Positions 1-6,494 of a stretch of 34,158 bases of DNA are shown one piece after another. Source of the stretch: Vicinamibacteria bacterium (lineage in GTDB: Bacteria; Acidobacteriota; Vicinamibacteria; Fen-336); the NCBI GenBank assembly GCA_025923995.1, contig JAICEW010000026.1, positions 1 to 34,158 on the forward strand. Reading direction: 5' to 3'. The notes beneath the pieces are model-generated. The model had not been told where the DNA came from. It did no database searches and saw only the letters and a program-made list of their open reading frames with translations. The translations under genes and the position numbers were made by a program. The first letter of the stretch is position 1. The number at the start of each line of letters is the position of its first letter.

Positions 1-2
1 CC

Positions 3-335
3 GTCGGCGATCGCGACGTCTTCGGTTACGGCGGGCCGCCACCGACGCTCGAGCCGCCTCCCACGATGGCCTCGGCGCCGGAGCTGCCGACGCCCGAGCC
101 GCTGCCCACGCCCACGCCGCTGCCGCCGCTCACCGTGAAGTACATGGGCTCGGTGGAGAACGGCAAGGGGGTCAAGGTCGCGCTGTTCGTGACGGACAAG
201 AAGGAAGTGCTGGCGGGCCAGGTGGGCGAGACGGTGATGAACCGCTTCCGCGTGATGAAGATCGGGTTCGAGTCGGTGGACGTGCAGCAGGTGGGCTTCG
301 ACCAGGTTCAGCGGCTGCCCCTCAAGCCGAATTGA
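3..335 (+). CDS. PilP/GspC-like pilus or secretion assembly protein (5' end outside window)
   Basis: Only the C-terminal part is visible: the frame is open from base 3 without a start, so the gene begins upstream. The visible part starts with a stretch containing DRDVFGYGG, like the RDPF/RNPF element before the globular domain of PilP and GspC-type proteins. A Pro/Thr/Leu-rich linker follows, and then a compact beta-rich domain (about 60 residues) with an aliphatic pattern ending in QRLPL. In type IV pilus and type II secretion systems such a protein links the inner-membrane platform to the secretin. The next gene is a secretin whose start lies 24 bases downstream, which supports that role. 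The family call rests on this small domain and the context, so an unrelated periplasmic adaptor remains possible. Confidence 0.6.
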   Translation, partial: VGDRDVFGYGGPPPTLEPPPTMASAPELPTPEPLPTPTPLPPLTVKYMGSVENGKGVKVALFVTDKKEVLAGQVGETVMNRFRVMKIGFESVDVQQVGFDQVQRLPLKPN

Positions 336-358
336 CGGCCAGGGGCGGCGGAGGATCG

Positions 359-2923
359 ATGAGAGACAACCGGAACGCGCTCCGGATCCTTGGAGTGGTG
401 GTGGTGGCGTCCGTCCTGCTCCCGGGCTGCAGCGCGCGCTGGGCGTACCGGCAGGGCCAGAACGAGGCCAAGAAAGGCAACTGGGACAACGCGGTCGCGC
501 GGCTGACCAAGGCCCTCAACGAGGACCCCGACAACATCAGCTACAAGATCGCGCTGCAGAACGCGCGCGTGCAGGCCAGCCTGTTCCACCAGGACGAGGC
601 CAGGAAGGCGCTGGCCGCCGAGGACCTGGCGAAGGCCAAGGACGAGCTCGAGATCGCGACCAAGTTCGACCCCGGCAACCGGTCGATCGCGGACGACCTG
701 GAGATCGTGAAGGCGCGCATCGCGGGACGCGACAAGGACCTGGCGGTGATGTCGGCCTACGACAAGGCGAAGCAGGATTCCTCCAGGCGCTTTCCCATCC
801 CCATCCTCTCGCCGCGCAGCTCCGCGCCCATCAACATGAACTTCCCCGAGCAGGGGCTCGAGAAGATCTTCGACGCGCTCGCGAAGGTCTCGGGCGTCAA
901 CATCCTGTTCGACCCCGATTTCCGCGACAAGAAGGTGACGGTGCGTTTGAGCGGCGTCTCCTTCCAGGAGGCGCTGGACCAGATCACGATGGCGCACCGG
1001 CTGTTCTACAAGGTGGTCGACCGCAACACGATCATCATCGTGCCCGAGGGCGCGGCCAAACGGCGCATCTACGACGACATCTTCCTGCGCACGTTCTACA
1101 TCGAGAACGCCGAGCTCAAGGAGGTGGAGACGGTCGTGAAGACCGCGCTGGGCGCGCAGGCCAAGGTGGTGTCGAACCCCACGCTGGGCGCGCTCAACGT
1201 GATCGGCACCGTGGACGAGCTGGCCCTGGCCGAGCGGGTGATCGCGGGCAACGACAAGAGCAAGGGCGAGGTGCTGGTGGACGTGCAGATCCTGGAGGTG
1301 AACCGCAACCGCATGCGGGACTTCGGGATCGGGCTCGCCAACCACAGGGCCTCCGTCAGCCTGGCGCCCCTCTCGAACAACGTCGGCGAGAGCCTGAACA
1401 TCCGGGCCCACCTGCTGTCGTCGCTGAACCTGTCGGACTGGGTCGTCAACATCCCCAACACGCTGCTCATCAACTTCCTGCAGACGGACAGCAACAGCCG
1501 CATCCTGGCCTCGCCCCGGCTGCGTGCCGCGGAGGGGAAGAAGACGACTCTGCGCGTCGGCACCGAGGTGCCGGTGCCGGTCACCACCTTCACGTCGGCG
1601 CAGCCGAACGTCGGCGGCACCTTCGCGCCCGCCACGTCCTTCCAGTACCGCAACGTCGGCGTGAACCTGGAGATGACGCCGAAGGTGAACGCGAACGGCG
1701 ACATCCTGCTGGAGCTGGCGGCCGAGTTCAGCCTGTTGGGGGACAACCGGCTGGTGGCGGGCACGCTGCTGCCGACCTTCCTCACCCGCAACGTGACGGG
1801 AGTCCTGCGCCTGCGCGACGGCGAGACGAGCCTCATCGGAGGACTGCTCCAGCAGCAGGAGACCGAGTCCACGTCCGGCTTCCCCGGCGCGAGCTCCATT
1901 CCCATCCTGGGCAAGTTCCTGTCGTCGCCCCACAAGGAGCGGACGACGGCCGAGGTGGTCATCTCGATCACGCCCCATCTCGTGCGCGGGCCCAAGGTCG
2001 TGGAGGAGGACCTGACGGCGCTGCGGCTGGGGACCAAGGAGACCTTCCGCGTCGAAGGCGCGCGCGAGCCGCTCTTCGGCGAGGAGGTTCCCGAGCCGTC
2101 GCCGTCGCCGACTCCCACTCCGGGCCTCACGGTCCCCGGGCCGGAGACGGGACGGCCGCCGGGCACCGTGGCGCCGGGCCTCCCGCCTCCGGGCCAGCAG
2201 GTGACGCCGGCCGCGACGCCGCCGCCGCCGCCGATCATCCCGACGCCGCTGCCGCCCGTGTTCCCGACGCCGCCTCCGCCGGTGGACCAGCAGCCGTCGA
2301 CGCCGGTGCCGGCGCCGACGCCGACGCCGATCCCGCCCGCACCCGAGACCAGCCCGGCGGACCAGGATCGCCCGCCGGGGCCGACCCCGACGCCGACGCC
2401 CTCGCTCTCGGTTCCGCCGCCGCTCGTGAGCTCAGGCAACGGGGCGGTCCGCGACGGCGATCGCGTGCGCGGCCCCGCGCGGAGCGCGAGCACACAGGCC
2501 GCGGCGCCGGCGGGGGGGCGGGCCGTCAGCGCCTCGCTCAGCCCGCCGCTGTCGAGGACGGGCGTCGGTCAGATCGTCTCGCTCTCGCTGGTGCTCACCG
2601 ACCTGCAGGGCCTCGAGGGGCTGGAGATCGTGACCGCGTTCGACCCGGCGCTGCTCGAGGGGCTCGACGCGAAGGCGGGCACGCTGCTCACGGTGGACGG
2701 GTCCGCCGTGGGCATCGAGCGCACCGGCGAGGTCGGGCGCCTGCGCGTGAAGATGACGCGCCCGTCGGGCGTCGCGGGGTCGGGCATGGTGGCGAGCCTG
2801 TCGTTCAAGGCGCTGGCCCCCGGCCCGGCGGAAGTGCGGGTCGAATCCATCACCCTGACCACCGCGGCCGGGACCGTACGGCCGCCGGTGCCCGCACCGG
2901 TGACGGTGACGGTGGCCCGGTGA
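359..2923 (+). CDS. Lipoprotein secretin (PilQ/GspD family) with C-terminal cohesin domain
   Basis: Outer-membrane secretin of 854 aa. The ATG at 359 follows GGAGG (350-354); a TTG at 332 is in frame but has no ribosome site. The N-terminus is a lipoprotein signal ending in LLPGC, with Cys24 as the predicted lipidated residue. Domains in order: TPR-like helices (about 28-125), a short STN-type domain (about 160-235), an N1-like ring domain (about 245-300), and the secretin core (about 305-545) with the usual VPVP segment and ending in VVISITPHLVR. A long Pro/Thr-rich linker (about 575-720) leads to a cohesin-like beta-sandwich (about 722-854). PilQ and GspD normally end after the secretin core, so the added linker and cohesin are notable. 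It should form the outer-membrane pore for the adjacent pilus/pseudopilus proteins. Pilus versus secretion role cannot be decided here. Confidence 0.88.
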   Translation: MRDNRNALRILGVVVVASVLLPGCSARWAYRQGQNEAKKGNWDNAVARLTKALNEDPDNISYKIALQNARVQASLFHQDEARKALAAEDLAKAKDELEIATKFDPGNRSIADDLEIVKARIAGRDKDLAVMSAYDKAKQDSSRRFPIPILSPRSSAPINMNFPEQGLEKIFDALAKVSGVNILFDPDFRDKKVTVRLSGVSFQEALDQITMAHRLFYKVVDRNTIIIVPEGAAKRRIYDDIFLRTFYIENAELKEVETVVKTALGAQAKVVSNPTLGALNVIGTVDELALAERVIAGNDKSKGEVLVDVQILEVNRNRMRDFGIGLANHRASVSLAPLSNNVGESLNIRAHLLSSLNLSDWVVNIPNTLLINFLQTDSNSRILASPRLRAAEGKKTTLRVGTEVPVPVTTFTSAQPNVGGTFAPATSFQYRNVGVNLEMTPKVNANGDILLELAAEFSLLGDNRLVAGTLLPTFLTRNVTGVLRLRDGETSLIGGLLQQQETESTSGFPGASSIPILGKFLSSPHKERTTAEVVISITPHLVRGPKVVEEDLTALRLGTKETFRVEGAREPLFGEEVPEPSPSPTPTPGLTVPGPETGRPPGTVAPGLPPPGQQVTPAATPPPPPIIPTPLPPVFPTPPPPVDQQPSTPVPAPTPTPIPPAPETSPADQDRPPGPTPTPTPSLSVPPPLVSSGNGAVRDGDRVRGPARSASTQAAAPAGGRAVSASLSPPLSRTGVGQIVSLSLVLTDLQGLEGLEIVTAFDPALLEGLDAKAGTLLTVDGSAVGIERTGEVGRLRVKMTRPSGVAGSGMVASLSFKALAPGPAEVRVESITLTTAAGTVRPPVPAPVTVTVAR
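2090..2420 (+). repeat. Low-complexity Pro/Thr codon repeat inside the secretin gene
   Basis: Imperfect repeats of CCGACGCC-type units encode the PTPTPT and PPPPP runs of the linker between secretin core and cohesin domain. Reverse-strand frames stay open through it only because of this composition. Such tracts often vary in length between strains, but that is not visible from one sequence. Confidence 0.6.
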
Positions 2924-2946
2924 GAGAATCGCAAGGAGTTCGTGCC

Positions 2947-3816
2947 ATGAACTGGAAGCCGCTCCTCCTGATGGTCGTGCTGAGCCAGATGACGTGCCAC
3001 CAGGTGCCCCTGCTGGCTCCTCCCGGGACCGACATGAGCTGTGGTCCCAACCCCCCGGCCATCGCCGCCTTCAACGGCGTCTCCGTCATCTCCTGCCTCC
3101 TGATCGAAGGCGAGACCGGCACGCCGGTCGCGGACGGCACCGTCGTCCAGTTCTTCACGAACATCGGGAGGATTCCCGAGCAGGGGAAGACCAACGACGG
3201 TGTCGTGCGCGTCAACCTGGAAGCGGACGGACGGTCGGGAGAGGCCATCGTGAGGGCGGCCTCCGGCGGAGGCAGCCTTCCCACCTCGAGCAGCTCGGTC
3301 ACCGTGACCACCGCGCCCGTGCAGAGGGGCGTCGCCGCGTCCGAGGCGGGATCCGTCGTCGCGCTGTCGGGTGTGATGAACACCGCGGAAGTCCGGGTCG
3401 TCATCGGCAACGCCAACGCGCGGCGGGTGCTGGTGAGCGCCAACCCGCAACGCATCACCGAGTCGCGGAGCAGCCAGATCACCGCGACCGTCTTCGACGA
3501 GTTCGGCAACCCCGTCGCCGGCGTGCCCGTGTTCTTCGGGATCGGGGACACGACGATCGTCGGCCCGTCGCCGACACCCACGCCGACGTCGACGCCGACC
3601 GCGACCCCGACGCCGGCGCCCCAGACCAACCCCGAGGGGACCAACACCGAGAGCCTCGACAGCCAGGGCACGCCCATCTACACCGACACGAACGGCCGCG
3701 CCACGGACGTGCTGCGCACGCGATGGCCGCGTGAGGGACGGCAGCGCAGCGTCACCGTGACGGTCACCGTGCCCGTCAACAACCTCACGGGCGAAGTGAC
3801 CGTGACCATCAATTGA
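2947..3816 (+). CDS. Exported Ig-like (Big_1/invasin-type) protein
   Basis: Predicted surface or periplasmic protein of 289 aa. The ATG at 2947 follows AAGGAG (2933-2938); a GTG at 2920 overlapping the secretin stop is in frame but less likely. The N-terminus has a short hydrophobic segment ending in SQMTC, which could be a weak lipobox. Two Big_1-like domains can be seen. The first has GTPVADGTVVQFFTN and a later DGVVRVNL strand. The second has FDEFGNPVAGVPVFFGI and TDTNGRATDVLRT. Between these two elements of the second domain lies a Pro/Thr-rich insert like the linker of the preceding secretin. Big_1 domains are typical of bacterial adhesins and invasin-like proteins. It sits between secretin and lytic transglycosylase genes, so a role at the pilus or secretion pore is plausible but unproven. 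Confidence 0.75.
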   Translation: MNWKPLLLMVVLSQMTCHQVPLLAPPGTDMSCGPNPPAIAAFNGVSVISCLLIEGETGTPVADGTVVQFFTNIGRIPEQGKTNDGVVRVNLEADGRSGEAIVRAASGGGSLPTSSSSVTVTTAPVQRGVAASEAGSVVALSGVMNTAEVRVVIGNANARRVLVSANPQRITESRSSQITATVFDEFGNPVAGVPVFFGIGDTTIVGPSPTPTPTSTPTATPTPAPQTNPEGTNTESLDSQGTPIYTDTNGRATDVLRTRWPREGRQRSVTVTVTVPVNNLTGEVTVTIN

Positions 3817-4454
3817 GGCTCGCGCTCGTCCTCGCCGGCATCGTCACCCTGGCCGGCGCCAGCTCCGCGCGCGCGGAGATCGCGGTGCTGGCGAACGGCG
3901 GGGTGTTCAAGGTGACCGCGCACCGCGACGAGGGCGACCTCGCCTGGCTCACCCTGAAGGACGGTGGTGAGCTGGCGGTGCCGATCGCCCACGTCCGCGG
4001 CTACGTGCCGGACGAGGTGCTGGAGGAGGTGGTGGCGGCTCCGGTCGGCTCCGACCTGCACCAGCTCGCGGCCGACGCCGCGCGCCGGCACGGGCTCGAT
4101 CCCGACCTGGTGCTCGCGGTCGTGTCGGTCGAGAGCGCGTTCCGCCCCGCCGCCGTGTCCCCCAAGGGAGCGCAGGGGCTCATGCAGCTCATGCCCGGCA
4201 CCGCGCGCGAGCTGGGGGTGGCCGACCCGCTCGACCCGGCGTCCAACCTGGACGGCGGCGCGCGCTACCTGCGCGCGCTCATCGCGCGTTACGACGGTGA
4301 CCTCACCAAGGCGCTCGCCGCCTACAACGCCGGACCGGGCGCGGTCGACAGGCACCGAGGCGTTCCGCCCTACCGCGAGACGCGCGACTACGTGAAGAAG
4401 GTCCTCGACCGCTCGAAGGGCACCAAGGCGGCCTCGAAGAAGAAGCGGAGCTGA
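3813..4454 (+). CDS. Lytic transglycosylase, SLT domain
   Basis: Periplasmic murein lytic transglycosylase of 213 aa, which would cleave glycan strands between MurNAc and GlcNAc. A signal peptide (MRLALVLAG to SARA, cleavage near residue 21) begins directly at TTG 3813, which overlaps the previous stop as TTGA. No alternative start would keep the signal peptide. A short beta-rich segment (22-65) precedes the SLT domain (about 82-200). Family hallmarks are visible: catalytic Glu107 in SVESAF, GLMQLMP (122-128), AYNAGPGAV (170-178) and YRETRDYV (187-194). The tail is Lys-rich. Specialised transglycosylases often open the wall for pili or secretion machines, which fits the operon position between a secretin and a pseudopilin-like gene. 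Confidence 0.9.
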   Translation: MRLALVLAGIVTLAGASSARAEIAVLANGGVFKVTAHRDEGDLAWLTLKDGGELAVPIAHVRGYVPDEVLEEVVAAPVGSDLHQLAADAARRHGLDPDLVLAVVSVESAFRPAAVSPKGAQGLMQLMPGTARELGVADPLDPASNLDGGARYLRALIARYDGDLTKALAAYNAGPGAVDRHRGVPPYRETRDYVKKVLDRSKGTKAASKKKRS

Positions 4455-5131
4455 TGGAAACGGCGGGCGCGCGTCATCGGCACGACGAGCGCGGCGCCTC
4501 GCTCGTCTCGGTGCTGGCCGGGCTCACCATCATGCTCACGATGATGGCGGCCGCGACGCCCTTCTGGCGCTACGTGATGAAGGACGCGCGCGAGGAGGAG
4601 CTGCTCTTCCGCGGCGAGCAGATCGCGCGCGCCATCGAGCGCTACCAGAAGAAGAACGGTGGCACGCTCCCGCCCAACCTCGAGATCCTGGTGCAGCGCA
4701 AGTTCCTGCGGAAGATGTACAAGGAGCCGTTCGCCAAGGACGGCAAGTGGCGCCTGGTGCGGGCGGGCGAGCCCGTGCTGCCCCCCGGCGTGCCTGGTGT
4801 GCCCACGCGGCGCCAGACGCCGCCCAGCACGATGGTCGGCCAGGCGCCCACTGCGACCATCGGCGGCACCATCACGACGGGCGGCACCGGCATCGTGGGC
4901 GTCGCCAGCTTCAGCAAGGACAAGAGCCTGCGGGTGTTCAACGGGCGCACCCAGTACAACGAGTGGATGTTCATCGCGGGCCAGCTGCGCTTCGTCGGTC
5001 CGCAGCCGGGCCCGCGTCTGCCCGGGCCTCAGGGCGGCGTCGTGCCGTCGCCAGGCGCTTCTCCGCGGCCGGGTCCGGGCTTCCGCACGGAGCCGGGTCC
5101 TGGCATGCGTCCGCAGCCGGACAGGCAGTAG
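4454..5131 (+). CDS. Pseudopilin-like (GspG-type) type II secretion/pilus protein
   Basis: A 225 aa protein whose ATG overlaps the preceding stop (TGATG). The N-terminus looks like a prepilin: a short charged leader, then RG followed by a hydrophobic helix starting ASLVSVLAGLTIML, so prepilin peptidase cleavage after Gly14 is predicted. The region at about 45-75 (EEELLFRGEQIARAIERYQ) is strongly GspG/pilin-like and continues into the Lys/Gly turn and NLEIL segment seen in major pseudopilins. The usual Glu at mature position 5 is absent (Ser here). The C-terminal half holds Gly/Thr-rich strands and ends in a Pro/Gly-rich tail (about 180-225). It is the last gene of the operon, converging on the M23 gene 5 bases away. 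It may be a minor pseudopilin or assembly factor rather than the main subunit. Confidence 0.75.
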   Translation: METAGARHRHDERGASLVSVLAGLTIMLTMMAAATPFWRYVMKDAREEELLFRGEQIARAIERYQKKNGGTLPPNLEILVQRKFLRKMYKEPFAKDGKWRLVRAGEPVLPPGVPGVPTRRQTPPSTMVGQAPTATIGGTITTGGTGIVGVASFSKDKSLRVFNGRTQYNEWMFIAGQLRFVGPQPGPRLPGPQGGVVPSPGASPRPGPGFRTEPGPGMRPQPDRQ

Positions 5132-5136
5132 TCCGG

Positions 5137-6375
5137 CTAGTCGTCGTCCGCGGTGCGCGTCGCCGACGCGACGTCGGCGGGCTCCGGCGCGCGCGCCGGG
5201 ACGGGCGCCAGCGGTCCCAGCAGCGCGATCTGCCGATCGCGCGCTTGCTCGAACGCGGCCCGCATGGACGCGGGCACCGGCTCGGCCGGGGGCGGCTGGA
5301 TGGTCAGCGGGTTCACGTAGACGCCGTTGCGCAGCGTGCGATAGTCCAGGTGCGGGCCGGTGGCGAGTCCGGTCGAGCCGACCGCTCCGATGAGCGCGCC
5401 CTGCTGGACGTGCTGGCCGTTCTTGACGGCGATGCGCGAGAGGTGGCCGTACAGCGTCTCGAGCCCGCGGCCGTGGCGGATGCGCACGGTGCGCCCGTAC
5501 CCGCCGGACCAGCCCGCCAGCACCACGGTTCCGTCGGCGGCCGAGCGCACCGGCGTGCCCGTCGGCGCCGCGTAGTCGATGCCCAGGTGCGGGCGCGTGG
5601 TCTTCAGCACGGGATGGAAGCGCGCGCGGCTGAAGCCCGAGCTGATGCGCGTGAACTTGAGGGGCGAGCGGAGGAAGGTCTTGCGCAGCGGCAGGCCCTC
5701 GGGCGTGAAGTACTCCGGCCCCTTGGCGGCCTCGAAGCGGACCGCGCGCAACACGCGCTCGCCGCGCAGCAGCTCGGCCGCCAGGATCGAGCCGTAGCGG
5801 CTGAAGCGGCCCTCCAGGAACTGCTTCTCGACGGCGAGGCGGAACGAGTCGCCCTTCTGCAGCTCGGTGTTGAAGTCCACGTCCCATTCGAAGATCGCGG
5901 CCAGGTCCACCGCCAGCAGCGGCTCCTCGCCCGAGTCCTCGACCGCGCCGAACAGGCTGGAGGTGATCTCGCCCGAGACGGTCTCGACGCGCGTCTCGTA
6001 CGAGCGCGTGAGGACCTCCGCCTCCAGGCTGGTCCCGTTGCGGCGGACGTGCAGCGTCCGCAGCTCGTCGATGCCGTACGTGAAGGCCGCCAGCACGCCG
6101 TCGGGGCCGAGGGTGAGGCGGAAGGGCTGGCCCACCGTCAGGCGCGCCAGGTCGTGCAGGGGACGCGCGGCGACGACCAGGTGATGGATGCCCGCGTTGC
6201 CGATCGCGTCGCCGAGGAGACTCTCGAGCGTGGCGTTGCGCGTGATGGTGCCCGCCAGCTCCTTGAGGGCCCGGGCCTGGACGCGCTCGATGGGGGCGGG
6301 GGGAAGATCGAGAACGAGGGTGCGGGGGAAGAGAACGAGTGCGATCGCGACGGCCAGCTTTCCGAGACTTCTCAT
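5137..6375 (-). CDS. M23-family peptidoglycan peptidase with OapA/Csd3-like N-terminal region
   Basis: Murein endopeptidase-type protein of 412 aa. ATG 6375 is chosen because GGGAGG lies about 10 bases upstream and the predicted transcript starts near 6427; a GTG at 6423 would leave almost no leader. A signal-anchor (RSLGKLAVAIALVLF) is followed by a long N-terminal region (about 30-240) of the type that precedes M23 in Csd3/MepM-like enzymes. The M23 domain (about 255-365) shows the HxxxD zinc motif in HLGIDYAAP, TLYGHLS, and the final motif GPHLDYR. The usual final motif is HLH, so one expected zinc ligand is Asp here. The enzyme may be an active variant or a regulator; the sequence cannot decide. 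The C-terminus is Ala/Pro-rich. Confidence 0.87.
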   Translation of the reverse strand: MRSLGKLAVAIALVLFPRTLVLDLPPAPIERVQARALKELAGTITRNATLESLLGDAIGNAGIHHLVVAARPLHDLARLTVGQPFRLTLGPDGVLAAFTYGIDELRTLHVRRNGTSLEAEVLTRSYETRVETVSGEITSSLFGAVEDSGEEPLLAVDLAAIFEWDVDFNTELQKGDSFRLAVEKQFLEGRFSRYGSILAAELLRGERVLRAVRFEAAKGPEYFTPEGLPLRKTFLRSPLKFTRISSGFSRARFHPVLKTTRPHLGIDYAAPTGTPVRSAADGTVVLAGWSGGYGRTVRIRHGRGLETLYGHLSRIAVKNGQHVQQGALIGAVGSTGLATGPHLDYRTLRNGVYVNPLTIQPPPAEPVPASMRAAFEQARDRQIALLGPLAPVPARAPEPADVASATRTADDD

Positions 6376-6433
6376 CCTCGGTGAACCTCCCGGGGAATGC
6401 TTGCCGCGCGACAGGCACGACAAAACTCGCGAA

Positions 6434-6461
6434 AGTATACCCGCAAGATGATGCCTGTCAA
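6434..6461 (-). promoter_or_regulatory. Sigma70-type promoter of the M23 peptidase gene
   Basis: Read on the minus strand, a perfect TTGACA (6461-6456) is followed after 16 bases by TATACT (6439-6434). The expected transcription start is near 6427, giving a leader of about 50 bases that contains GGGAGG before ATG 6375. This is the clearest consensus promoter in the window. Confidence 0.75.
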
Positions 6462-6478
6462 TGGGTTGGAGACTTATT

Positions 6479-6494
6479 TGTGACCTGGATCACA
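6479..6494. promoter_or_regulatory. CRP/FNR-family-like operator (TGTGA-N6-TCACA)
   Basis: Both half-sites TGTGA (6479-6483) and TCACA (6490-6494) are exact, with a six-base spacer, matching the classical CRP site. Its centre lies about 60 bp upstream of the predicted start of the M23 transcript, the position of class I CRP activation sites in Escherichia coli. It overlaps the stop codon of the UbiD-type gene (6490-6492). The binding protein is unknown. Confidence 0.5.

Noticed and set aside
2090-2420. Tandem repeat array, possibly CRISPR-like
   Set aside because: The units are short Pro/Thr codons in frame with the secretin, with no regular spacers.
4388-6418. Minus-strand open frame of about 676 codons overlapping the M23 gene
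   Set aside because: It is out of frame with the M23 catalytic motifs and antisense to the transglycosylase and pseudopilin-like genes; composition is Arg/Pro-rich.
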